Below are positions 42,848 to 52,228 of a stretch of DNA of 64,000 nt, in pieces (position 1 is the first letter of the stretch; every line of letters starts with the position of its first letter). The stretch lies in assembly GCF_018918075.1 (NCBI RefSeq), contig NZ_JAHLPW010000013.1, forward strand, positions 57,846 through 121,845. Direction: 5' to 3'. A program made the position numbers and the translations under genes. Origin of the DNA: Virgibacillus sp. MSJ-26. GTDB taxonomy: Bacteria; Bacillota; Bacilli; Bacillales; Amphibacillaceae. Below the pieces are notes generated by a model. The model was not told the origin of the DNA, searched no databases, and worked only from the letters and a program-made list of their open reading frames with translations.

Positions 42848-43333
42848 ATGAATAATATAAAAATAGAGAAATTGCTAATTAACTATAAGACACTTGATGA
42901 CTTTAAAAGTTTCAAAGAATATGGAAATCAGGAATTATCCATGTTAGAAGATTTGCAATCAAATATTGTAGAAGATAATAGTGAATCACCTTTTTATGGA
43001 GTATACTTCGGTGATACACTTATCGCTCGTATGAGTTTGTATAAAGTAAGCCAAAAGTACGATAATTACTTTGATCCACCACAAAATTATTTAGAACTCT
43101 GGAAACTTGAGGTTCTCCCAGACTACCGTGGTCAAGGATATGGGAAAGCGCTAGTTGATTTTGCTAAAAGTTACGAACTCCCTATCAAAACGAACCCTAG
43201 AATCAACTCTCACGGTTTTTGGGAAAAAATGGACTTTCAAAAAATACACTATGAAATGGAAAGAGATCTTGGGGAAAATCCACTAGTTTGGCTTCCCAAA
43301 GGAGTAGCAGAAAAAGAGGTTTCAAAAAATTAA
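42848..43333 (+). CDS. ylbP: GNAT-family N-acetyltransferase YlbP
   Basis: Predicted acetyl-CoA-dependent N-acetyltransferase of unknown substrate. The 161 residues carry the acetyl-CoA loop VLPDYRGQGYGKALVDFAKS near residues 89-108. AAGGGGGC precedes the ATG. It is divergent from panE and convergent with gerR, matching the ylbP location in B. subtilis. Confidence 0.9.
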   Translation: MNNIKIEKLLINYKTLDDFKSFKEYGNQELSMLEDLQSNIVEDNSESPFYGVYFGDTLIARMSLYKVSQKYDNYFDPPQNYLELWKLEVLPDYRGQGYGKALVDFAKSYELPIKTNPRINSHGFWEKMDFQKIHYEMERDLGENPLVWLPKGVAEKEVSKN

Positions 43334-43336
43334 ATA

Positions 43337-43371
43337 AAAGACATGAATGATTGATTTCATTCATGTCTTTT
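43337..43371. terminator. Bidirectional terminator between ylbP and gerR
   Basis: AAAGACATGAATGA and TCATTCATGTCTTT pair around TTGATT, with T- or A-rich flanks on both sides. It serves the convergent ylbP and gerR transcripts. Confidence 0.9.
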
Positions 43372-43374
43372 ACT

Positions 43375-43860
43375 TTATTTTTCTCCCTTCTTATGAACCC
43401 AATTCCACAGATTCCCTATTTCTTGCCAAACATGTTCATAACGCAAGAGTTTCTCTTTCAAATTTTTGTTTTCTTCTTTTAATTGCTCTAGACTTTCTTT
43501 TTGATTTAATGTTTTGGAATAATCTTCCCCTTGATAATTCGTCTTCATTTTTTCTAGCAATAAAATGGCCGCCTCTAATGTATCTTTCTCTTCAGGCTTA
43601 TAGGATTCTGAAAATCTTATATAATGACTTGTATTTCTTTGTTTTCTTTCCTTTTTTGCTTGTTCAATGGCATTCTGATGTTTTTTCCTGATTGTTGCAT
43701 TCCACCGAAACCCACAAGCAGCCGAAGTTCGCGATAGTTGTTTGGCAACATCTTTAAAAGCTTCTAGTTGTGTTTTTCCTTCTCTAATATAGCGAAGGAC
43801 CGTTTCGGCCAAAATAATATCTTCATCATCTGTCCACGCATCTTGTCGTGTCGCGTTCAT
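43375..43860 (-). CDS. gerR: RsfA-family sporulation transcriptional regulator (GerR/YlbO)
   Basis: Myb/SANT-like DNA-binding protein. The ATG at 43860 ([19 protein letters not shown]) has GAGGAG at good spacing, giving 161 residues. The DNA-binding domain spans about residues 8-60 with three Trp-like positions (AW...[13 protein letters not shown]), followed by a coiled coil. The location is that of ylbO, named gerR, a sigma-E-controlled mother-cell regulator; RsfA is the forespore paralogue. Confidence 0.85.
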   Translation of the reverse strand: MNATRQDAWTDDEDIILAETVLRYIREGKTQLEAFKDVAKQLSRTSAACGFRWNATIRKKHQNAIEQAKKERKQRNTSHYIRFSESYKPEEKDTLEAAILLLEKMKTNYQGEDYSKTLNQKESLEQLKEENKNLKEKLLRYEHVWQEIGNLWNWVHKKGEK

Positions 43861-44011
43861 AAACATCACTCCTCACATCTTTGATATAAATGTATGCAAA
43901 TATTAAGAGTGATAGAATAGAAGTTTCATATTTCAGATAAAAATCCAAGGATATAAGCAGAGTAGATAAAGGCAAGAAAAAGAGATTGAGAATAAATTAA
44001 GGTTTGGTGAT

Positions 44012-44767
44012 CTATTTCATAATTCGTTTTATAGCTTCCTGATGTGCGTGACTTCCCCACAAAGTTGCACTCTGACGGACTTCATCATTCATTTCAGCCG
44101 ATAGACTAAGTACCGAGATTTTTTTATTGAATTGTGCTTTTAAAACTTTCATCTGCTCAATTGATTTTGTTAGATAGGGTTGTAAGATGCTATTTAAATC
44201 TTCCCATTCTTCAGAAGCAACAATGTTATGTATCCACCCGTGTTTTTTCAAATAGTCAACACCATGTACATTCCCTTCTACCAACCATTGATAGGCAAAA
44301 TTCGGATTCACTTTCTCGTATAATAATACGCCTCCACCCCATCCAGGCACAATTCCTAATGTGGATTGAATAAAACCAAATTTAGTCCCTTCTTTACCAA
44401 TTCTAAAGTCACATGCTGTTGCGATCTCACAACCTCCACCTAACGCATTACCATTTAATAAGCAAATTGTGGGTACAGGGAATGAAACTAACTCATAAAG
44501 ACATTCTTTCATTGGATAAAGTTTACTAAATGCTTCATCACTATTTAAATCACCATGTAAAGTATTTAAGTCACCACCCGCACAGAACATCCTTTCTCCT
44601 GCAGCGGTTATAACTAAAAATTTAATATTGGTATTTTTTGCAGTTTGAATTTTTTCTAAAAGTTCTTTAGCCATGTCACTTGATATCGCATTGTGTTTTT
44701 CCAAACGATTAAGCCTAATAAGACCATAGCCTTCCTTGTAGACTTGGTATTGTACTAATTCAGGCAT
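44012..44767 (-). CDS. Enoyl-CoA hydratase/isomerase family protein
   Basis: Crotonase-fold enzyme of 251 residues. The CoA oxyanion region is AAGERMFCAGGDLNTL and the signature block is NALGGGCEIATACDFRIG, followed by GWGGGVLLYEKV. The glutamate of GCEIA is present; the second hydratase Glu is not evident, so hydratase, isomerase or 3-hydroxyisobutyryl-CoA hydrolase activity cannot be told apart. It has its own SD (TTGAGGTG). No such gene stands here in B. subtilis. Confidence 0.88.
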   Translation of the reverse strand: MPELVQYQVYKEGYGLIRLNRLEKHNAISSDMAKELLEKIQTAKNTNIKFLVITAAGERMFCAGGDLNTLHGDLNSDEAFSKLYPMKECLYELVSFPVPTICLLNGNALGGGCEIATACDFRIGKEGTKFGFIQSTLGIVPGWGGGVLLYEKVNPNFAYQWLVEGNVHGVDYLKKHGWIHNIVASEEWEDLNSILQPYLTKSIEQMKVLKAQFNKKISVLSLSAEMNDEVRQSATLWGSHAHQEAIKRIMK

Positions 44768-44790
44768 TAAATCACCTCAACTCTCATATG

Positions 44791-44827
44791 AAAAAGACAG
44801 ATCATTCATAACCAATGATCTGTCTTA
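44791..44827 (-). terminator. Terminator after rpmF
   Basis: AAGACAGATCATT pairs with AATGATCTGTCTT around a 7-nt loop, and the minus strand continues into a short T-run. It lies 13 nt after the rpmF stop. Confidence 0.88.
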
Positions 44828-44839
44828 ATGTGCATATTA

Positions 44840-45016
44840 TTAATTGCTTTCAACAACTTCTTTACCATCATAATGACCACAAGCTTTACATACATGGTGA
44901 GGCTTAGTATACTCACCACAATTTGAACATTCTACCATGCCAGGTACATGTAATTTCTTATGTGTACGACGTTGATTTTTTACTTTTTTAGAAGTTCTTC
45001 TTTTTGGTACCGCCAT
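44840..45016 (-). CDS. rpmF: Ribosomal protein bL32 (zinc-binding form)
   Basis: Large-subunit ribosomal protein of 58 residues, starting [20 protein letters not shown]. Two CxxC pairs (C30-SN-C33 and C43-KA-C46) form a zinc ribbon, so this is the zinc-dependent form. GGGAGGTG precedes the ATG. It is paired with ylbN as in most Firmicutes. Confidence 0.97.
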   Translation of the reverse strand: MAVPKRRTSKKVKNQRRTHKKLHVPGMVECSNCGEYTKPHHVCKACGHYDGKEVVESN

Positions 45017-45065
45017 GACTTACACCTCCCTCAAATAGAAAAGCAAAACCTGGAATAATCAAGTT

Positions 45066-45593
45066 TTATTTCTCTTTTTTGTCTTTTAATAACTTTTCTA
45101 GCTTTTTCATACGTGGATCAATGGATTGATCATCAGTTTCTTCCGAGATAATTTCCCAACCTTCTCCTTTAGTAGGGGCGTTTTTTTGGGCATTCTCATC
45201 ATCAGAAAAAACTCTAAAAGGGATATCTAATAAGATATTTTCTTTTATTTGTGGCGTTAAATCAATCACTTCTCCGTCAACTGGATGAATCTCATCTTCC
45301 TCATCTTCCTCACTGTAGTAAGGAGATAAAGTATAGATTTCATCAGCTGTTATATTAAACGGATAGACGACATCAACGAGTGTCCGTGCACATGGAAGTA
45401 TCATTTCTCCTTTTAAGTTCAAGGTAATAATTATCTCTTCACCTTGCATAGTGCACATGGCCTTGACATCTACAGGGTTGATTTTACGTATATCATTGTT
45501 CATTTTTTCCAACTCAGAGACATCCACTTTTTTTTCAAATATATAGGGTTGCTCAAATGCGTTTCTTTTAATTTTTCCTAACGTTAATTTCAT
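45066..45593 (-). CDS. ylbN: DUF177 / YceD-family protein YlbN
   Basis: Conserved partner of rpmF; the family is required for 23S rRNA accumulation in some bacteria and plants. The ATG at 45593 (MKLTLGKIKRNAFEQP) follows AGAGGTG, giving 175 residues. CARTLVDVVYPF carries the family cysteine. Acidic stretches (SEEDEEDE) stand in the middle and a lysine-rich tail ends the protein. Confidence 0.92.
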   Translation of the reverse strand: MKLTLGKIKRNAFEQPYIFEKKVDVSELEKMNNDIRKINPVDVKAMCTMQGEEIIITLNLKGEMILPCARTLVDVVYPFNITADEIYTLSPYYSEEDEEDEIHPVDGEVIDLTPQIKENILLDIPFRVFSDDENAQKNAPTKGEGWEIISEETDDQSIDPRMKKLEKLLKDKKEK

Positions 45594-45620
45594 TATAAAC
45601 ACCTCTAGGCAACAAGAGTA

Positions 45621-45649
45621 ATTTTAAAAGGAAATCATGTATTTGTCAA
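45621..45649 (-). promoter_or_regulatory. Sigma-A promoter of ylbN-rpmF
   Basis: Minus strand TTGACA (45644-45649), 17-nt spacer, TAAAAT (45621-45626). The start point would fall about 20 nt before the ylbN ATG. Confidence 0.8.
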
Positions 45650-45809
45650 GATATTTTCTTAACAGTTAACTTAATTTTACATTATCACGAATTATATTTC
45701 ATTATTCCCCATTTATATTTGCTTAATCACCCCTGTTTTTATGTACAATTATGCAAGTTATATAATGTTTGTTACAATTATAACAAATAGAGTAAGTGAG
45801 GTAATGTTC

Positions 45810-47024
45810 ATGCGAGCATGTGGTCTAATTGTTGAATACAATCCATTTCATAATGGTCATCTTTATCATATTAATCAAGCAAAAACAGAAACTTCAGCTG
45901 AATGTATGATTGCTGTGATGAGCGGGTCTTTTTTACAGCGCGGCGAGCCAGCAATTATAGATAAATTCCATCGGACTAAAGCCGCTTTAAAAGCAGGTGT
46001 CGATCTTGTCCTAGAATTACCCTATGCTTTTGCAGTGCAAAGCAGCCGCCTGTTTGCTAAAGGCGCTGTACACACCCTTCAAGAAATTGATACTGATTTT
46101 TTGTGCTTTGGAAGTGAATCAGGTGATATCTCCCATTTTATATCAACTTACACACTTTTCAAAGAAAAAGAAGCTGACTATAAGTGTTCTTTACATTATT
46201 CATTAAAAAAAGGTGCATCATTTCCTGAAGCAAGTAAACAAGCATATCAAGACATCGGGTTAATTGACCATTCAATTGATTTATCAAAGCCGAATAATAT
46301 CCTAGGTTTTAGTTACATAAAGACAATCCTTGACAATAACCTTTCTATTAAGCCTTCTACAATTAAGAGAATTAACAACCAGTATCATGACACAGAAATC
46401 CAAAGTACCATTGCATCAGCCACAAGTATTAGAAATAAACTACTTGATGATTATATTTTATTCTCGGATGATATTATCAACAGCATACCGGACGAAACTA
46501 TAAGACAATTACAATTATATCAAAAAGAGACGGGTTTGTGGCATGAGTGGGAAAAATACTTCCCTTTAATTTATTATCGGGTCCTGACGATGAATGCAGA
46601 GGAACTAGCAACTATTCAAGGAGTTGATGAAGGGATTGAGCACCGGTTATTAAGTACACTTATGGAAGCCACATCTTTTAACGAATGGATGAAAGCAATT
46701 AAAACAAAACGGTATACTTGGACAAGAATTCAGCGCTTGTTCGTTCATCTATTAACAAACACTAAAAAAAATGATCTAATTGCAGTGAATGAAATGAACA
46801 GTGTACCTTATATTCGATTACTTGGTGCATCCAAGCAAGGACGAGCCTATTTAAATGATAAAAAGAAACAGATTGATGTTCCCATCATCACCTCACTAAG
46901 CCGAAATCAGCACCCTTTACTATCAATTGAAGAACGTGCTACGAACGCTTATTATAGCATCCTTTCACCAAAACTCAGAAATAAATTTCATGCCCAAGAA
47001 TTAAAACCTCCCATTATGATTTAA
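45810..47024 (+). CDS. tmcAL: tRNA(Met) cytidine acetate ligase TmcAL (YlbM)
   Basis: Uses acetate and ATP to form N4-acetylcytidine at the wobble base of elongator tRNA-Met. The ATG at 45810 gives MRACGLIVEYNPFHNGHLYH, the nucleotidyltransferase-type HxGH motif; MSGSFLQRGEPAIIDKFHR follows. I rejected the in-frame start at 45741 because GTGAGG fits 45810. 404 residues against about 415 in B. subtilis. It runs opposite to its neighbours, divergent from ylbN. Confidence 0.94.
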   Translation: MRACGLIVEYNPFHNGHLYHINQAKTETSAECMIAVMSGSFLQRGEPAIIDKFHRTKAALKAGVDLVLELPYAFAVQSSRLFAKGAVHTLQEIDTDFLCFGSESGDISHFISTYTLFKEKEADYKCSLHYSLKKGASFPEASKQAYQDIGLIDHSIDLSKPNNILGFSYIKTILDNNLSIKPSTIKRINNQYHDTEIQSTIASATSIRNKLLDDYILFSDDIINSIPDETIRQLQLYQKETGLWHEWEKYFPLIYYRVLTMNAEELATIQGVDEGIEHRLLSTLMEATSFNEWMKAIKTKRYTWTRIQRLFVHLLTNTKKNDLIAVNEMNSVPYIRLLGASKQGRAYLNDKKKQIDVPIITSLSRNQHPLLSIEERATNAYYSILSPKLRNKFHAQELKPPIMI

Positions 47025-47065
47025 ATTATATAGTTATGTAGTAAGAAATAAGTGAGGTATGAAAA

Positions 47066-47459
47066 GAGGTTGGGACATAAGTATTTTAGTTAATTTAAAA
47101 GCGAACGTATTAAAGTATATTTCTTTTAATATACACTTTTAAAATCAGCGTAGAAAAAATACGTGGACTCCTTGAAAAAATCGCGATGAATCGTTGTCGA
47201 AGTATTCTTTGTCCAGCAGGATGAAAAGCTTAGATGAGACCCCCGCAGAGCGCCATGAATGATGGAAGGCTAAATTCGCGACGTCCTGTGAGGGCGCCTT
47301 CATGACCAACATCCTGTTGGCCCGAGGCTCAGCAGCAAAGAAGAATGAACTGCAATTCTTCTCCCCCTGCGGAAAGCGAAGTATTTTTCCGAAGCGAAAT
47401 AACGCTCGCTTAAAATTGTTCGTCTTTTAATTACTAATACTTAGTTTTATCCCATCCTC
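47066..47459 (+). mobile_element. MITE-like element, copy 1 (with nested repeat)
   Basis: Begins GAGGTTGGGACATAAGTATT and ends AATACTTAGTTTTATCCCATC. Its arms are imperfect inverted repeats over about 40 nt, running inward to AAAAGCGAACG and GTTCGTCTTTT. The outer 78 nt and 32 nt are nearly identical to the element at 63768-63882. It carries 282 extra nt (47147-47428) holding mosaic repeat E. No coding capacity. It starts 41 nt after the tmcAL stop and may also act as a terminator. Confidence 0.7.
47147..47400 (+). repeat. Mosaic intergenic repeat, copy E (nested)
   Basis: Ends AGCGTAGAAAAAATACG and GGAAAGCGAAGTATTTTTCC are those of copies B-D. GATGAGACCCCC GCAGAGCG and CCGAGGCTCAGC are the core boxes. 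The interior has extra hairpins such as CCAACATCCTGTTGG and AAGAAGAATGAACTGCAATTC. It lies inside the MITE-like element. Confidence 0.7.
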
Positions 47460-47460
47460 T

Positions 47461-47640
47461 AACAGGAGGTGGGTAGTTCAGTGTTGCGACAAAGGGCTCT
47501 ATGGGGCGAAGCTTGGCTGCAGCCCCAGGACGTCGCGGTTTTAACTGAACCTCCCAAACGGCTCTACTTAAGGAAGGCCGACTAAGTAGCCTTTGCGGCT
47601 AACGTCGGCATAACCCTTTTGCAGGGGCATGTTTCCTTTA
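47461..47640. repeat. Structured GC-rich block F, sharing modules with copies A and C
   Basis: Nested inverted repeats: GGAGG...TTCAGT with ACTGAACCTCC, GCGAC with GTCGC, TGGGGC with GCCCCA, GGCTCTACTTA with TAAGTAGCC, GCCGAC with GTCGGC. The segment 47567-47628 matches the inserted module of copy C at 19730-19792 in opposite orientation, by eye at most positions. Confidence 0.65.
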
Positions 47641-47657
47641 TCTCCCACATAATGAAT

Positions 47658-47693
47658 GGTCAATGTTGATGCTCCTGAGCATCAACATTGACC
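47658..47693. repeat. 17-bp perfect inverted repeat with a 2-nt centre
   Basis: GGTCAATGTTGATGCTC and GAGCATCAACATTGACC flank only CT. No T-run follows, so it does not look like an ordinary terminator. Confidence 0.9.
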
Positions 47694-47825
47694 CTATCTC
47701 GCTTGGCAAGGCGCAGTCCGTACGTTGCTAAACGGGCGCCCCGCGCTTTTGTTCTATGGTAATTTCGTAGTGGTTACAAAAACAATAGATTATTTTCTCT
47801 AGTCATGTTGTAGTCATACTGTTTC

Positions 47826-48842
47826 CTAGTCTAACGAATGTAAGTAGTTTAAAGCATCTTCAAATGTATCGACTGGAACGATTTCCATGTCCGTACCAAT
47901 TTCATCTGCAGTTTGTTTTGCTAAATTATAGTTGGAATCCTCCGCTCCACCTTCATGCGGTGCGAAAAAGATATCACATCCCTCGCGATCTGCGGCAATT
48001 ACCTTTTTGTCTATCCCGCCAATCCTAATTACATTCGCATTGTAATCAACTTCACCTGTTCCGGCTATTTCATATCCATGAGTTAAGTCTTGTTCAGTCA
48101 ACTGATCATAAATCTCTAATGAAAACATTAAACCCGCACTGGGGCCACCGATATTTCCACTTGAAAAATTTACTTTTGGATTTACCGTTACACTCCGATC
48201 TGTTACTAAACTCACTCCCATACCAATTCGATTATCAATGTCATCAAATTCTTTTAATGAAACTTCTTTAGTTAATTCTTCGTCATCTCGAATAATTGTT
48301 AGGTTCACCTTGTCTCCGGCCCGTTTAGTTTCAATATAATCCATTAAATCGTCCGTTTGTTCAATTTTATTATTGTCGATGTTAATAATTTCGTCTCCCA
48401 CTTCCAACTGTCCTTCAGCTGGCATGTTTTCTACAACAGAGACTATATAGACACCTTCATAATCAATGGTTATATCTTTTTCAGCGGCTTCGTATGCTAC
48501 CACGGTGGCAGCCTCCTGAGAATTTTCCATAACCTGTAGTTGAGCATGAAAATATTCATCTTCTGTTATACCTTCTGGAAAAACTTCATCTAATGGAAGT
48601 ATTTCTTGATGCTTATTAAATTTAGCTAAAAGATATTGAATCGGAGTAGCCTGACCACCTCTAACAGTGACAAGGTGCATATCGCCTTCACTTTCAAAGC
48701 CATGTTCAACCTGCACAATTGGGTTCAGTGCATCAGCTCCTCCTGGTTTGTATATATAATACGGAAGTTTATATGCAACTAAAAAATAGGATGCAATAAC
48801 AACAATTATTAAAAAGACAAGTTGACGTTTATTAAATTTCAT
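47826..48842 (-). CDS. ylbL: PDZ and Lon-like serine protease YlbL
   Basis: Membrane-anchored protease of the extracytoplasmic face; B. subtilis YlbL helps degrade the cell-division inhibitor YneA. The 338 residues show one N-terminal membrane segment (about 8-25), a PDZ domain (about 110-200) and a Lon-type domain with the catalytic Ser in GGPSAGLMF and Lys in GGIDKKVIAA. GGAAGGAG precedes the ATG. ylbK, its usual neighbour, is absent. Confidence 0.94.
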   Translation of the reverse strand: MKFNKRQLVFLIIVVIASYFLVAYKLPYYIYKPGGADALNPIVQVEHGFESEGDMHLVTVRGGQATPIQYLLAKFNKHQEILPLDEVFPEGITEDEYFHAQLQVMENSQEAATVVAYEAAEKDITIDYEGVYIVSVVENMPAEGQLEVGDEIINIDNNKIEQTDDLMDYIETKRAGDKVNLTIIRDDEELTKEVSLKEFDDIDNRIGMGVSLVTDRSVTVNPKVNFSSGNIGGPSAGLMFSLEIYDQLTEQDLTHGYEIAGTGEVDYNANVIRIGGIDKKVIAADREGCDIFFAPHEGGAEDSNYNLAKQTADEIGTDMEIVPVDTFEDALNYLHSLD

Positions 48843-49194
48843 TCCTAAACTCCTTCCAGACGATAACAGCTGGTTCGTTTTTCTAAATTACTTTCATTAA
48901 TTTCACAATCAATAAAATCAATTAAATATTTCACTACATTCTCTAAACCCTATGATTAATTTTCAATATAATGTTCCCTTTTCATCCTAAATTATCTTAA
49001 ATATAAAAATGTGTTTGGCATAAATTTGGAGGGTACTGGCGTATATTTATATAGATGAACAAGTTTTCATCATAAGTAGATTAAGAACTCAAAAATTGGG
49101 AAATTGTTCATCCTTGATTTAGACAAGCTAGCACTTATTTTACTACTACAAATTTAATAAGTACAGAGCTAACAATTGAATAGGGGGCAATTTA
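48843..49194. other. Intergenic region between divergent ylbL and ylbJ
   Basis: About 350 nt of AT-rich sequence with no gene. It must hold the ylbL promoter (minus strand) and the ylbJ promoter (plus strand), the latter possibly sigma-E dependent. No ylbK remnant was recognised. Confidence 0.6.
49018..49047 (+). promoter_or_regulatory. Candidate sigma-E promoter of ylbJ
   Basis: GCATAAA (49018-49024), 15-nt spacer, CGTATATT (49040-49047), resembling the sigma-E boxes (ATATT-type and CATACAAT). ylbJ is in the sigma-E regulon in B. subtilis. It lies about 150 nt from the start codon, so this is tentative. Confidence 0.35.
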
Positions 49195-50394
49195 TTGAAC
49201 CAAAAAATTAAAACAAGTATGTTCGCAGGATTGACGTTATTTTTTGCGTACAGTTTAATAAAGTATCCTGACCAAGCGTTAGAAGCTAGCATACGTGGAC
49301 TGAACAGTTGGTGGGAGGTTGTTTTTCCTTCACTTTTACCATTCTTTATAACCGCTGAGTTACTCTTGGCCTTTGGAGTTGTACACTTTGTTGGTGTATT
49401 GTTTGAACCTATTATGCGTCCGCTATTTAATGTACCGGGTGCAGGTAGCTTCGCCTGGTTAATGGGTATGGCAAGTGGATACCCAACCGGAGCGAAAATA
49501 ACAGTTAGACTTCGGGAAGAACAACAAGTCTCTAGAGCTGAAGCTGAGCGCTTAGTCACTTTTACAAATGCTTCAAGTCCTTTATTTATTTTTGGTGCTG
49601 TTTCTGTTGGATTTTTCCATGATGTAAAACTAGGTGCTTTATTAGCTATCAGCCACTACGTTGGAAACACATTGGTAGGAATATGTATGAGATTTCACGG
49701 TGCATCCAATAAGAAAAAGAAAAATTCTAAATACAAATTCTCGATTAAAAGAGCTTTTAAAGAAATGCATCGCTCCCGCTTGAATGACAAGCGTCCTTTT
49801 GGTGAAATTCTTGGGGATTCAGTACTTAATTCAATTAAAACACTTGTTATGGTTGGCGGATTTATAATTCTATTTTCAGTCATAATTAAATTATTATATT
49901 TAACTGGTATTACAACTGCTATTGCGGCCATATTAAAATATATATTTTTGCTGTTTTCAATTCCAGTAGAGTACGCAGTTCCCTTTATATCAGGTTTCTT
50001 TGAGATTACTACAGGTATACAAATGATTTCTCAAGTGCAACCAGACACTCTTTTAATTACCGTGATGCTTACAAGTTTTATTATCGGCTTTAATGGGTTT
50101 TCAATTCAAGCTCAAGTTGGAAGTATTATATCCCATACCGACATTCGCTTTTCCCCATATTTTATCTCACGAATTTTACACGGGATATTTGCCAGCATTT
50201 TATCAGCTTTATTGTATAAACCCCTTTATATAAATCGTCAGGCATTTGATCGTGATGACTTACCTGTAAGTGGGATGGTCACAGATAATTTTTACTCACA
50301 TATTTTTAGGGAATTAAGTTATTATGGACCATTAATTACAATAACATTCTTAGGTATTGCAACAATAATCTTATTACGCCGACATAATTATTAA
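49195..50394 (+). CDS. ylbJ: Sporulation integral membrane protein YlbJ
   Basis: Mother-cell membrane protein required for normal spore cortex or coat maturation. The 399 residues have about eight hydrophobic segments and the nucleoside-recognition (Gate) fold; GVLFEPIMRPLFNVPGAGSF and MGMASGYPTGAKI are typical. The start is TTG, 7 nt after AGGGGG. It is convergent with coaD. Confidence 0.92.
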   Translation: MNQKIKTSMFAGLTLFFAYSLIKYPDQALEASIRGLNSWWEVVFPSLLPFFITAELLLAFGVVHFVGVLFEPIMRPLFNVPGAGSFAWLMGMASGYPTGAKITVRLREEQQVSRAEAERLVTFTNASSPLFIFGAVSVGFFHDVKLGALLAISHYVGNTLVGICMRFHGASNKKKKNSKYKFSIKRAFKEMHRSRLNDKRPFGEILGDSVLNSIKTLVMVGGFIILFSVIIKLLYLTGITTAIAAILKYIFLLFSIPVEYAVPFISGFFEITTGIQMISQVQPDTLLITVMLTSFIIGFNGFSIQAQVGSIISHTDIRFSPYFISRILHGIFASILSALLYKPLYINRQAFDRDDLPVSGMVTDNFYSHIFRELSYYGPLITITFLGIATIILLRRHNY

Positions 50395-50413
50395 CAATAC
50401 ATCAACACAATCC

Positions 50414-50448
50414 AAAAAATCCGAGCAAGTGATTCGCTCGGATTTTTT
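50414..50448. terminator. Bidirectional terminator between ylbJ and coaD
   Basis: AAAAAATCCGAGC and GCTCGGATTTTTT pair around a 9-nt loop. T-runs on both strands serve the convergent ylbJ and coaD transcripts. Confidence 0.93.
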
Positions 50449-50473
50449 ATATACTGAACGCAAGTATTTTATC

Positions 50474-51512
<1,039 letters not shown>

Positions 51513-51630
51513 ATTCCAACACCACCTAATCTATATTACCTTTGAGTTTCCGACAAAATAAAGTAAAAGTTATAAGACATATGTATCTAGTTTATGAGTA
51601 ATTGATCTAATCATACTATCTAAGAGTTTA

Positions 51631-51744
51631 TCAAAAATAAGAGATAAATGGTATATATTTTTTTCTATCGTACATAATAACATAATGAGACAGCTGGCGA
51701 TAGCTTGGTTGTTTCAATGACGGAGATGACTTAGACTTCCCCAT
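51631..51744 (-). CDS. Candidate 37-residue peptide in the rsmD (ylbH) leader
   Basis: Not recognised. The frame begins ATG at 51744, 5 nt after GGAGGAGG, one of the best ribosome binding sites in the window. It encodes MGKSKSSPSLKQPSYRQLSH followed by YVIMYDRKKYIPFISYF and ends in TGA at 51631. The composition is basic and Tyr/Ser rich. A conserved ylbH leader RNA has been described at this place in Bacilli; a conserved peptide would be another explanation. Function unknown. Confidence 0.45.
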   Translation of the reverse strand: MGKSKSSPSLKQPSYRQLSHYVIMYDRKKYIPFISYF

Positions 51745-51776
51745 AAGTCCTCCTCCGGTTTCTCCTCTCCCTTTGC

Positions 51777-51835
51777 CTTTTAGTTTTTTAAACTAAAAGA
51801 ACCTGCAGAAATTATCTGCAGGTATTTTTTTGTCC
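51777..51835. terminator. Double hairpin between ylbG and the rsmD leader
   Basis: Two adjacent stems: CTTTTAGTTT/AAACTAAAAG and CCTGCAGA/TCTGCAGG, the latter followed by TATTTTTTT on the plus strand and by TTCTTTTAG on the minus strand. It probably ends the ylbG transcript and marks the start of the rsmD leader. The stronger T-run points the other way, where no gene is seen. Confidence 0.6.
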
Positions 51836-51889
51836 TTTAAATAAGACTATTATATTGTCTGCTCTTTAATTGCATCTAACTATTAGCAA

Positions 51890-52165
51890 TTAAATACCTA
51901 TTTTATAGTCATACTGTTTCGCTTCATCTGGTAAAGCATTATCGAACTCTGTCTTAACAAACGGCTTATAGGACCGTTCCACTTTTGAAATAAAAGAATA
52001 CTTGGAAAGTTTGCTTTCGATAGTTTCTATGTCAGATTGGTTTACGTATATTACTGCGTATCTCATTTTCTTGGATACATAAATCAAATGACCAAGCCTT
52101 TTTATTTGCTTAATATTTCTCATATGTTGAAACCAAACAATTAAACCTTGTCGTTTGTTGTTCAT
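51890..52165 (-). CDS. ylbG: DUF2129-family protein YlbG
   Basis: Small cytoplasmic protein of unknown function. The ATG at 52165 (MNNKRQGLIVWFQHMRNIKQ) follows GTGGGGG, giving 91 residues. The LIVWFQHMRNIKQIKRLG segment and AVIYVNQ are family features. It sits between ylbF and rsmD as in B. subtilis. Confidence 0.9.
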   Translation of the reverse strand: MNNKRQGLIVWFQHMRNIKQIKRLGHLIYVSKKMRYAVIYVNQSDIETIESKLSKYSFISKVERSYKPFVKTEFDNALPDEAKQYDYKIGI

Positions 52166-52228
52166 ACAAACCCCCACTTGGTAATTAATTAGTAGAGTAT
52201 TTTAGTCAACTAATAATCATATTAAAAG

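Larger units (their letters stand above)
47025..47825. other. Gene-free, repeat-dense gap between ylbM and ylbL
   Basis: About 800 nt with no credible gene. It carries a mobile-looking element (47066-47459) with a nested mosaic repeat, then a heavily structured GC-rich block (47461-47640) and a near-perfect palindrome (47658-47693). Confidence 0.75.

Noticed and set aside
11523..47825. CRISPR-like arrays in the repeat-rich gaps
   Set aside because: The repeats are few, long, diverged and inverted; there are no regularly spaced short direct repeats and no cas genes.
49146..49559. 137-codon minus-strand frame overlapping ylbJ
   Set aside because: Antisense to the well-conserved start of ylbJ and low in recognisable motifs.
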